Source of the DNA: Polaribacter sp. SA4-12
GTDB lineage: Bacteria; Bacteroidota; Bacteroidia; Flavobacteriales; Flavobacteriaceae
NCBI RefSeq assembly: GCF_002163675.1
Contig: NZ_CP019334.1
Location: 3,329,501 to 3,393,500 of the forward strand
Length of the DNA stretch: 64,000 nucleotides
Reading direction: 5' to 3'
The notes under the pieces were generated by a model. It was not told the origin of the DNA, did no database searches, and saw only the letters and a list, made by a program, of their open reading frames with translations. This document shows, piece after piece, positions 52,883 through 60,675 of this stretch; position 1 is the first letter of the stretch, and each line of letters begins with the position of its first letter. Position numbers and translations under genes: made by a program.

Positions 52883-53950
52883 TCAATCTTTAACAGGCAA
52901 TGAACCAGAGCTTACTTTAGCTTCTTTAAACCAAACTTCCGCATAACATCCATTTGCATATTGTTTTTTGATATCTCCATTATATGTTTCAGCCCCAGTA
53001 TACCAAACGATATTATCTTCTGGTTTTTTTCCATTAGTTTGATTGTATGCTCCTTGTTTAAAATAATTCATTTCCCCAGCATACCCATTTTCTCTTTCTA
53101 CACCATCACGACCTATTGCAGCATATAATGTTAATATTTGTTGAGGAATATCTGATTTTTTTGCAAATTCAGATTTCAATAAGTCTTTTGTGAATTTAAT
53201 AGTCTCATGACCTTTACTTGTGAAGGTTAGGTACATTATTCCTTTAAATACGTTAATTTCATAACTAAATTCCTCACCTAATTCAATACCGTTTTCTGGT
53301 TCTTTAGGGAATGTAGTTGGACTAGACCCAACAACTGACATATCATTTCCCCAAACTGCTGTTGAATAATCCCATCTTCCAGAGTTGTCATCACTTGCTG
53401 TATTAATTTCATAATTCCAAAAAATGGATCCTTTTTTATGTCCAGGAAACTTTTTATAAAATATTTTTATAGGTTCGTTTTCATGTCCTTCATCACTATG
53501 GATTTGTCCAACAACAACAGAATAGGAAGCTGCAACTCTTGCATCACCAGAAGTTGAAACTTGCATTACTTTTAGTGTACCCGTTAATTTACCACCAACT
53601 TCAGGTATCCAATGTTTTTTTTGTCCTAACTCAGTTCTTGTGTTACTAGAAGTTCTAGATGTAATACCAGAATTAGGCGTTTTGTATACTACCCAATCTG
53701 TTTTACCATCATTTGTAGTATAAAAGAAATCTTTATGTTCTGTGTTGGCTAATTCTTTATAACTAGTTCCATCTCCACACAGGATACTCCATTCGTTCAT
53801 AAATGGAATAACTTGACTTGGGTACGTTATAGTAGATTTTGATTCTTTACTAGTAGCCTTTTTAGTTGAGTTTGAACAACCGGATAGTAATAAAACAATA
53901 CTAGCAAATAAAACATGCAGCAATAATGATTTTGTGATTTTTAGCTTCAT
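52883..53950 (-). CDS. PL7 alginate lyase, lipoprotein (PL7-1)
   Basis: A 355-residue lipoprotein (LLSGCSNS, Cys25) with the three PL7 signature strands: RTELGQ (105-110), GQIH (148-151) and YFKQGAYNQ (296-304). These supply the catalytic Arg, Gln/His and Tyr of the beta-jelly roll. The QIH form (Ile, not Val) is usually linked to activity on G-containing blocks. It is the last gene of the run from 60363 and a paralogue of PL7-2, from which it is separated by an SDR and an RbsD-type gene. Confidence 0.92.
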   Translation of the reverse strand: MKLKITKSLLLHVLFASIVLLLSGCSNSTKKATSKESKSTITYPSQVIPFMNEWSILCGDGTSYKELANTEHKDFFYTTNDGKTDWVVYKTPNSGITSRTSSNTRTELGQKKHWIPEVGGKLTGTLKVMQVSTSGDARVAASYSVVVGQIHSDEGHENEPIKIFYKKFPGHKKGSIFWNYEINTASDDNSGRWDYSTAVWGNDMSVVGSSPTTFPKEPENGIELGEEFSYEINVFKGIMYLTFTSKGHETIKFTKDLLKSEFAKKSDIPQQILTLYAAIGRDGVERENGYAGEMNYFKQGAYNQTNGKKPEDNIVWYTGAETYNGDIKKQYANGCYAEVWFKEAKVSSGSLPVKD

Positions 53951-54001
53951 TTTGTTTTTTATATTTAAATTACTTATTATTAAAAAGTTGTATTTAATTT
54001 T

Positions 54002-54436
54002 TTAAAAGGCACTTTCTTCAGCCATTTTTACTACACCGACAGTTAATATTAAATTAGCGAATCGACGCTGTTCACCTGTTTGAATAATTAATGTTGTATT
54101 GGGGTTTCTTATTTTATCGTAAAAAGACCAACGTTCCATAGTATCCCATGTTACGTCTCCCAGTAATTTTTTATAAGCATCGTGTATTTCTGCGTTTGCT
54201 TCAGCGGGCTTTTCCATAACAATAGCACCTTGAATGGGGCAAACTTCTAGTATGCCTTCTAATACTGTGAGAGCATCTAAAAGTCCTGGTCTAAAGTTGA
54301 GGTGGACTGTTGTTGAGTTAGGGCCATTCATTGCGCCAACGGGTAAATTTCCGTCAGCAATAACAACTTGTGCAAAATGACCAGAACGGCCAAGAGCTTC
54401 CATAATTGTTGGGTGTATTACTTTAGTTTTTAACAT
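54002..54436 (-). CDS. RbsD/FucU-family sugar mutarotase
   Basis: A 144-residue product from the ATG at 54436 (MLKTKVIHPT). The family motif EALGRSGHFAQVVIADGN carries the catalytic-site His20 and Asp28, and MERWSFYDKI lies toward the C-terminus. RbsD and FucU convert pyranose and furanose or anomeric forms of ribose and fucose. In a lyase operon the probable substrate is a uronate or deoxy-uronate released by the lyases, which is unusual. A hairpin (54472-54499) separates it from the upstream SDR. Confidence 0.85.
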   Translation of the reverse strand: MLKTKVIHPTIMEALGRSGHFAQVVIADGNLPVGAMNGPNSTTVHLNFRPGLLDALTVLEGILEVCPIQGAIVMEKPAEANAEIHDAYKKLLGDVTWDTMERWSFYDKIRNPNTTLIIQTGEQRRFANLILTVGVVKMAEESAF

Positions 54437-54471
54437 AAGAATGTCCTTTAAAATAGTTGATTTAAAATAAA

Positions 54472-54499
54472 ACACTAGAAGTTATTTATCTTCTAGTGT
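54472..54499 (-). terminator. Hairpin between SDR and RbsD-type gene, possible attenuator
   Basis: ACACTAGAAG / CTTCTAGTGT arms (54472-54481 with 54490-54499), followed on the minus strand by TTTATTTT. It sits inside the run, so it may reduce rather than end transcription. Confidence 0.5.
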
Positions 54500-54557
54500 T
54501 TCTTAACTTACTAGGGGTTAATTTTATTTAGCTCAATGTAAATTCAAATGGAATTTA

Positions 54558-55325
54558 TTACATATTGTAAACGCCACCATTGATGTCTAAAGTAGCACCA
54601 GTTATAAAACCATCATATTCTGATGCTAAGTATAATACAGCACGTGCTACATCAGCAGCATTACCAGCTCGTTGAATTGGAATACCTGCTATTGTTTCAT
54701 TCGCTGATTCTTTTGTTGTATGTGTATTGTGAAAAGAAGTACCAAGTATTAGACCTGGAGCAACAGCATTAACTCTTGTTCCTTGAGGTCCTAGTTCTGT
54801 AGATAATGCACGTGTAAATGTTAAAATAGCTCCTTTACTAGTAGCATAAACTAGAGATCCTGGATGACCTCCTTTACGCCCTGCAAGTGATGCTAAATTA
54901 ACAATACTACTGTTTTCATTTTTTGCTAAATAAGGAGCAGCAGCTTTTGTCACAAACATCATAGAAGTCATATTGATATCCATTACTTTATGCCAGAATT
55001 CTGCTTCCATTTCGTTTAACATTCTACGAGCTACAAGTGAACCTGCGTTGTTGATTAGTATGTCTATGCCACCAAGTTCTGCTATAGTTTTCTCTACCAT
55101 TGCATTTGCATCAGCTTCTTTTGTTAAATCTCCACTAATAGCAACTGCTTTTTGTCCTTTGGTAATTGCGTATTCAACCAATTGCTTTGCGGTATCTGCA
55201 CTTGAAAAATAGTGGATGGCAACATTAGCTCCGTTGTCTATAAAATGTTTCGTGATAGATTCACCAATTCCTTGAGCTCCTGCCGTTATAAGTACGTTTT
55301 TACCTTTTAATTTATTATGATTCAT
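54558..55325 (-). CDS. Short-chain dehydrogenase in the PL7 operon
   Basis: A 255-residue classical SDR with TAGAQGIG (14-21), NNAG, and the catalytic Ser/Tyr/Lys in LASLAG and YATSKGA. The C-terminal GITGATLDINGG-like end (FITGATLDINGG) is typical. It overlaps functionally with the SDR at 22270 but is not a close copy. It lies between two PL7 lyases, 9 bp after PL7-2, so it probably reduces a uronate product such as DEH or an isomer. Substrate inferred. Confidence 0.83.
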   Translation of the reverse strand: MNHNKLKGKNVLITAGAQGIGESITKHFIDNGANVAIHYFSSADTAKQLVEYAITKGQKAVAISGDLTKEADANAMVEKTIAELGGIDILINNAGSLVARRMLNEMEAEFWHKVMDINMTSMMFVTKAAAPYLAKNENSSIVNLASLAGRKGGHPGSLVYATSKGAILTFTRALSTELGPQGTRVNAVAPGLILGTSFHNTHTTKESANETIAGIPIQRAGNAADVARAVLYLASEYDGFITGATLDINGGVYNM

Positions 55326-55334
55326 ATTAGTATG

Positions 55335-56429
55335 TTATTTATGATCGTTTTTATTGAAATAACCTTGATTAGAAACTGCAGCTTTACTTATCGAAATACT
55401 AGCTTTTTTAAACCAAACTTCTGCATAATTTCCGTCTGCATATTGTTTTTGAATATCTCCGCCATGCATTTCAGCACCAGAACACCAATTTTTATTTACT
55501 TCAGGAGATTTTCCATTTGTTTGGTTGTAACAACCCAATTTAAAGAAACAACCTTCGCCAGTATATGCTTCTTTTCGTTCTACACCATCTTGACCAATTG
55601 GCACAAATAACTTTTGGGTTTGTTCAGGAATATCTGCTTTTGTAGAAAATTCTGATTCGATTAAGTTTTTTGTGAATGTTTTGGTTTCATGACCTTTACT
55701 TGTAAACTTTAAGTTCATAATACCATCTTTCACCTCAATTTCATAACTAAATTCTTCGCCTAATTCAATTCCGTCTTTTGGTTCGCTCGGAGGTGTATTT
55801 GCATCAGGTCCAACTACAGAAAAATCATTACCCCAAACGGCCAAAGAATAATCCCATCTACCAGAATTATCATCGCCGGCAGTATTAATTTCGTAATGCC
55901 AAAAAACAGATCCTTTGGTATGACCAGGATATATTTTGTAGAATATTTTTAGTGGTTCGTTTTCGTGTTTATCCGCACTATGAATCTGACCTACAACCAC
56001 AGCATGAGACGCTGCAACAGTTTTATCACCAGTTGAAGAAACATTCATTACTTTAAGTGTTGCGGTTAATTTATCATTTGCAGTTTCAGGATACCATTTT
56101 TTAATTTGCCCTAATTCTGTTCTTGTATTGTTTGAAGTTCCATGTGTACTACCTGCATTTGGTGCTTTAAAAACAACCCATTCTCCATTGGTATCACTTT
56201 CGGTATAAAAGAAATCTTTATTTTCAAAATTATTAGCAATTCCTGCATTTTCACCGTTTCCTAAAACTAATTTCCAGTGATCAAAAAACGGAATAACATC
56301 ACTTGCGTAAACTGTCTTTTTTGTTTCTGTTTTATCCGATTTTTTTACAGTTTTGTTACAGCTATTAATGATCAGAAAAATACAGATGATTAAGAGTGTT
56401 GATGCCGATTTTATTATTTTTTTATTCAT
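55335..56429 (-). CDS. PL7 alginate lyase, lipoprotein (PL7-2)
   Basis: A 364-residue lipoprotein (LIINSCNK, Cys24) closely related to PL7-1. Signature strands are RTELGQ (103-108), GQIH (147-150) and FFKLGCYNQ (about 297-305), where the first tyrosine of YFK is Phe but the catalytic second Tyr remains. It carries a short extra C-terminal tail (SKAAVSNQGYFNKNDHK). The gene follows regulator 2 by 17 bp. The pair probably arose by duplication with insertion or retention of the SDR and RbsD-type genes between. Confidence 0.92.
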   Translation of the reverse strand: MNKKIIKSASTLLIICIFLIINSCNKTVKKSDKTETKKTVYASDVIPFFDHWKLVLGNGENAGIANNFENKDFFYTESDTNGEWVVFKAPNAGSTHGTSNNTRTELGQIKKWYPETANDKLTATLKVMNVSSTGDKTVAASHAVVVGQIHSADKHENEPLKIFYKIYPGHTKGSVFWHYEINTAGDDNSGRWDYSLAVWGNDFSVVGPDANTPPSEPKDGIELGEEFSYEIEVKDGIMNLKFTSKGHETKTFTKNLIESEFSTKADIPEQTQKLFVPIGQDGVERKEAYTGEGCFFKLGCYNQTNGKSPEVNKNWCSGAEMHGGDIQKQYADGNYAEVWFKKASISISKAAVSNQGYFNKNDHK

Positions 56430-56446
56430 TTTATTTTTGATTTATT

Positions 56447-57145
56447 TTATTGTTTTTCTATATGTTTTGATAATTTAAAGAAGTGTTCATGCATCATTTT
56501 TGTTGCAAGTTCAGGGTCTTTAGAGGCTATTGCAAAATAAATATCTTCGTGCTTTTTTATTTCAGAATTAACTCCATCACCTTCACAAACTTTATCTCTA
56601 TCGTAATTGGCTAGAATTGGTGGTGTAATTAAAAGCATTAATGTTATCAGAGTGGTATTCTTACTTGCCTTAGCGATGGCTAAATGAAATAACAGATCTT
56701 CTTCTAAATAATCTTTACCATCAGTAATTCTATCTTTAAAGGCATTTAAAGCTTCTTTTATTCGTTTTAAATCTTCTTCTGATCTTCTTTCTGAAGCAAG
56801 ACAAACTGTTTTTAATTCTAATGATATTCTTGTTTCCACCAATTCATCAAAAGATGGAGTGTCAAGAGAAATAATTTCATCAACCATACCATTAAATCCA
56901 GTCAATCCTATTGCTAATAAAGTTCCACTTTGAGACATTGATTTTACAACACCATAAAATTCTAGCTTTCTGATGGCTTCTCTAATATGGTTCCTTTTTA
57001 CATCAAATTTTTCTGACATAATTCTCTCAGATGGTAATTTATCTCCACGCTCTAAGTTTTTAGCGTTAATTAAATCACGAATCTTACAAATTACATCATT
57101 CTGTACTATTTTATTTGAATTTGTATCTATTAAGCTTATTTTCAT
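56447..57145 (-). CDS. GntR-family transcriptional regulator, FadR subfamily (regulator 2)
   Basis: A 232-residue paralogue of regulator 1. The winged helix GDKLPSERIMSEKFDVKRNHIREAIRKLE has the same spacing, but the recognition helix differs (KRNHIR against SRSNVR), so the two should read different operators. An FCD domain follows (EEDLLFHLAIAKASKN, then KHEDIYFAIASKDPE, then MMHEHF). It is embedded in the GntK/Gnd run under a TTGGGTACCCAA-type array, with only 49 bp before it. A uronate or aldonate is the likely effector. It is a candidate for binding the tandem boxes. Confidence 0.88.
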   Translation of the reverse strand: MKISLIDTNSNKIVQNDVICKIRDLINAKNLERGDKLPSERIMSEKFDVKRNHIREAIRKLEFYGVVKSMSQSGTLLAIGLTGFNGMVDEIISLDTPSFDELVETRISLELKTVCLASERRSEEDLKRIKEALNAFKDRITDGKDYLEEDLLFHLAIAKASKNTTLITLMLLITPPILANYDRDKVCEGDGVNSEIKKHEDIYFAIASKDPELATKMMHEHFFKLSKHIEKQ

Positions 57146-57194
57146 GCAATTGATTATTCTATGTTATTACAGAATTTGTGTGTCTAAGTTTTGT

Positions 57195-58469
57195 TTAAAA
57201 ATATTCTAAAAGTGCTATGATGCCATTATACGAAATCACTAAAGAAAAGAACAAAGCAGCATACAGACCAATATAAACACCAAGACTTGTTTTGAAATCT
57301 TTCATTACTTTTTTACTGCTTAACATTAATATAATTCCAAGGATTACTATTGGTAATACAAATACATTAAATACTTGTGATAAAATCTGAATTTCAATAG
57401 GATTTGCGCCAAATGCAGGTCCAATTAAAGCAACCAAACAAGCAATAGCGGTTATGACTCTAAACTGACGCGAATTAGTGTCTAACTCACCAGATTGATA
57501 ATCTGCAATCAATAAAGGAGCAATTAATAAACAAGGGAATATAGAGGATAAACCAGCACTTAATGCTCCAAAAAAGAAAATAGAAACGGCCCATTTTCCT
57601 GCAACTGGTTCTAAAGTATTTGCCATATCTAATACTTGCGTAACTTCTTTACCGTCATAAAACAAAGCACCAGCAGCTACTGCCATTATAACTCCACTAA
57701 TTACAAAAATTAAAACTGCAGCTGTAATAGAATCTTTTTTCTGTTGATCTAAATTTTTAATCGTCCATCCTTTTCCTTTTACAAATAATGGTCTTGACAA
57801 GAATGTAGCAGATGCCATGGTTGTACCAACGAAAGCAGCAACCAACATTTTACCACCAGGAATATCTGGAATAGTTGGTATTAATCCTTTCACTACATCT
57901 AATGGCAATGGTTGTACAAAGCATAATGATAATAAAAATGAAAACCCCATTAAGGTTACAAAAATAACTAGTATTTTTTCGAAGAAAGTATATTTACCTA
58001 CCAACATTAATAAGTAAAAAGTAACAATTATTATTATTGCCGTTATTAAAACGGTTTCATATTTATATGCACTTAATCCTTCAAAATTTACTGCTAGTAT
58101 TTCAAAAATTATATTTGATGAAATTCCTAAAATACCCATTAGTGAATTCCATTGTCCAAACGTGATTCCAACAATAATTAAAATTGCTAAAATTTTACCG
58201 TATTTTAAATGTTTTTTAAATCCGTAAAGCGCAGTTTCACCTGTTAATAGGGCATAATTTCCGTAAGCAAACATTAAAATTCCAGAGAAAGTGCAACTTA
58301 ATAATAGCACCCATAATAGTTGCATATTAAATTTGCTTCCTGCAACAATCATAGACGTTACACTACCTGTACCTATGGTATAACCAATAGCAAAAATACC
58401 TGGCCCAAAGCCTAAAATTAAGGCAATGATTTTTTTGAGAAATGATTTTTTCTGTGTTGATGTATCCAT
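57195..58469 (-). CDS. NRAMP-fold membrane transporter lacking the metal-binding motifs
   Basis: A 424-residue, 11-helix protein of the NRAMP (LeuT-fold) family: GFGPGIFAIGYTIGTGSVTS in helix 1 and VGTTMASATFLSRP in helix 6. Metal-carrying members have DPGN in helix 1 and MPH in helix 6; here these are IGTG (32-35) and about ASA (219-221). The transition-metal site is therefore gone. Co-transcription with a gluconokinase/6-phosphogluconate dehydrogenase and PL7 lyases suggests uptake of a sugar acid instead. The substrate is a hypothesis, although the motif loss is visible directly. Confidence 0.8.
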   Translation of the reverse strand: MDTSTQKKSFLKKIIALILGFGPGIFAIGYTIGTGSVTSMIVAGSKFNMQLLWVLLLSCTFSGILMFAYGNYALLTGETALYGFKKHLKYGKILAILIIVGITFGQWNSLMGILGISSNIIFEILAVNFEGLSAYKYETVLITAIIIIVTFYLLMLVGKYTFFEKILVIFVTLMGFSFLLSLCFVQPLPLDVVKGLIPTIPDIPGGKMLVAAFVGTTMASATFLSRPLFVKGKGWTIKNLDQQKKDSITAAVLIFVISGVIMAVAAGALFYDGKEVTQVLDMANTLEPVAGKWAVSIFFFGALSAGLSSIFPCLLIAPLLIADYQSGELDTNSRQFRVITAIACLVALIGPAFGANPIEIQILSQVFNVFVLPIVILGIILMLSSKKVMKDFKTSLGVYIGLYAALFFSLVISYNGIIALLEYF

Positions 58470-58500
58470 AATATCAGTTAGTTGATGGTTTAGTTAATTT

Positions 58501-60363
58501 TTAGTTCCAGTTGGTATGATGACTTTTTCCAGAAGTATCATCTAGTCTTTGATAGGTGTGAGCTCCAAAATAATCTCGTTGTGCTTGTATGATATTTGCG
58601 GAAGCATATGCAGTTGTAATTCCGTTTAAAAATTGAAGTGCTTCTGCCAAAGCAGGTGTCGTTATATCATTAAGAACACATTCTGAGATCACCTTTTTTG
58701 CTGATGGTTTGTATTGATTAACAATAGCGATTAATTTTGGATTCGTTAAAATGTTGGTTGTATTTTTAAATACTTCTACTAAATCTTCCATTAAAGTAGA
58801 TCTAATAATACAGCCGTTTGTCCAAATTCTAGCAATTTTACTTAAATTCAAATTCCATGAAGACTTAATAGAAGCTTCAGAAATTAATTTAAATCCTTGA
58901 TAATGATTTATAATTCTAGCAAACTGATAAGCCTCTAAAACGTCATTTGTAGTTATGTTTGCTTTCGAATTATTTACTTCTTTAAAACTTTTATTTAATA
59001 GAATACGTTCTTCCTTGTAAAAAGAAATATAACGTGAAAATAATGCAGAAGTAATTAATGTACTTGGTACACCTAATTCCGCAGAAGCAATTGCTGTCCA
59101 ATTTCCTGTACCTTTATTACCAGCTTTATCTAATATTTTATTTACCAACCAATCGTTACCTTCTTTCTTTCTAAAAATAGAAGTTGTTATTTCTAACAAA
59201 TAACTGTTTGCAGATTCTTTCCAAGATTCTAAAGTGTTTGCAATTTCATCTGGGTTTTGTCCTAAGTTTTCTAAAATAGTTGCTACTTCTGCTAATAATT
59301 GCATTTCTACATACTCAACACCATTGTGTACCATTTTTATAAATTGACCACTTCCTTCAGGACCAACATAAGTGCAACAAGGCAAACCATTTTTGTCTTT
59401 AGCTGAAATAGTTTCAAGAAATGGTTGTACACTTTTATAAGCTTCAATATCTCCACTTGGCATTATAGACGGTCCTTTTAATGCGCCTTCTTCACCACCA
59501 GAAACTCCTGTTCCTATAAAATGAATGTTTTTTGTTTTTAAATATTCGAAACGTTCTTTGGTTTTCTTATAGTTAGAATTTCCTCCATCTATTAAGATAT
59601 CGTTTTCAGATAAATGAGGCAGCAAGTCTTCAATAACATAATCTATGGTTTTTCCTGCGTTAACCATAAGCATAATTCTTCTTGGTTGTTGCAATGAGTT
59701 TACAAAAGATGAAATATCATCAAAAGCTTCTGAATTTGATAACTCTTTGTGTTCTGCTTTAAAGTTTTTGGCTATATTTTCTTCTACACCATCAACATGT
59801 CTATTAAACATAGAAATTTTAAACCCATTATTGGCTAAATTTCTACATAAACTTTTTCCCATAACTCCTAGTCCAAATAATCCAAATTCTGAGGTATTCA
59901 TTACTTCTTTTTTTATAATTTTTATAATTTTTTTAGGTGATAAACTAATATCAATTTCAATACATTTTTTAGGTTCTTCCAGAATATCAAATTGAGATTT
60001 TAATAATTCAGAACTCATAAAATGCCCTTTACGAGCATTAATTCTTTCTTTAATTTGTTCAAAAGAACCATTAAGGAAAACCCATTTTGAACTACATTTT
60101 ATATTCGTGTTTAAAATACCACGATAACTTTCCTTTAATGCCGAACAAACGATTACACAACCTTTATTAGATAATTGTATTATAGCTAATTTATTTAATG
60201 TTTGTAACCACCCTAATCTATCATCATCATTTAATGCTTGTCCGCTAGACATTTTTGCAATATTTTCTTCAGGATGAAAATCGTCTCCGTCAAAAAAAGG
60301 AATGTTCAATTCTTGTGCAAGTAGTTTTCCGATAGTGCTTTTTCCACAACCAGAAACTCCCAT
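58501..60363 (-). CDS. Gluconokinase / 6-phosphogluconate dehydrogenase fusion protein
   Basis: A 620-residue fusion. Residues 1-152 are a GntK-type gluconokinase (P-loop GVSGCGKST, then DGDDFHPEENIAKMSSGQAL and CSALKESYR). Residues 155-620 are a full decarboxylating 6-phosphogluconate dehydrogenase (GLFGLGVMGKSLCRN at 161-175, GTGVSGGEEGALKGPSIMPSG, IKMVHNGVEYVEMQL, KAGNKGTGNW). Together they turn gluconate into ribulose 5-phosphate. The first ATG falls directly at the P-loop. In-frame codons upstream spell the missing strand (KIEAQVIYI) without ATG, so translation may begin earlier at a non-standard codon. It is the first gene of a seven-gene run. Confidence 0.88.
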   Translation of the reverse strand: MGVSGCGKSTIGKLLAQELNIPFFDGDDFHPEENIAKMSSGQALNDDDRLGWLQTLNKLAIIQLSNKGCVIVCSALKESYRGILNTNIKCSSKWVFLNGSFEQIKERINARKGHFMSSELLKSQFDILEEPKKCIEIDISLSPKKIIKIIKKEVMNTSEFGLFGLGVMGKSLCRNLANNGFKISMFNRHVDGVEENIAKNFKAEHKELSNSEAFDDISSFVNSLQQPRRIMLMVNAGKTIDYVIEDLLPHLSENDILIDGGNSNYKKTKERFEYLKTKNIHFIGTGVSGGEEGALKGPSIMPSGDIEAYKSVQPFLETISAKDKNGLPCCTYVGPEGSGQFIKMVHNGVEYVEMQLLAEVATILENLGQNPDEIANTLESWKESANSYLLEITTSIFRKKEGNDWLVNKILDKAGNKGTGNWTAIASAELGVPSTLITSALFSRYISFYKEERILLNKSFKEVNNSKANITTNDVLEAYQFARIINHYQGFKLISEASIKSSWNLNLSKIARIWTNGCIIRSTLMEDLVEVFKNTTNILTNPKLIAIVNQYKPSAKKVISECVLNDITTPALAEALQFLNGITTAYASANIIQAQRDYFGAHTYQRLDDTSGKSHHTNWN

Positions 60364-60401
60364 AATATATATAACTTGTGCTTCGATTTTGTTTGATTTT
60401 A

Positions 60402-60444
60402 TTGGGTACCCAAATTGGGTAACCAGATTGGGTACCCAAATATA
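60402..60444 (-). promoter_or_regulatory. Operator array H: three boxes plus -7 element, GntK/Gnd run
   Basis: TTGGGTACCCAA (60402-60413), TTGGGTAACCAG (60415-60426) and TTGGGTACCCAA (60428-60439), 13-bp period. CAAATATA (60437-60444) reads TATATTTG on the minus strand. The GGG/CCC variant is shared with part of array G only. Confidence 0.75.
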
Positions 60445-60621
60445 GGTTTTTTAAATTAAAATATTACTAGAGAATATTTTAATTTTATAAAAAATGTTAA
60501 TAAATTTAAGTTTACTCTTGAAAAACGAGAGGTTTTAAATAATTTTCGTTTAAAAAGGATAAGGTTTTAACAATGAGATCTTTAGTAAATAGCCTGATTG
60601 ATGATTTAAAATAACTAAAAG

Positions 60622-60655
60622 AAAAAACCCATTACTTTTAAAGTAATGGGTTTTT
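60622..60655 (-). terminator. Terminator after PL6-2
   Basis: AAAACCCATTACTT / AAGTAATGGGTTTT stem around TTA, with A and T runs on both sides, so it can act on both strands. It is 21 bp past the PL6-2 stop. Confidence 0.85.
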
Positions 60656-60675
60656 ATTTTTTTTAAAATTTCGTT

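Noticed and set aside
57195-58469. Manganese/iron transporter MntH
   Set aside because: The fold fits, but the DPGN and MPH motifs needed for metal transport are replaced, and the operon is concerned with uronates.
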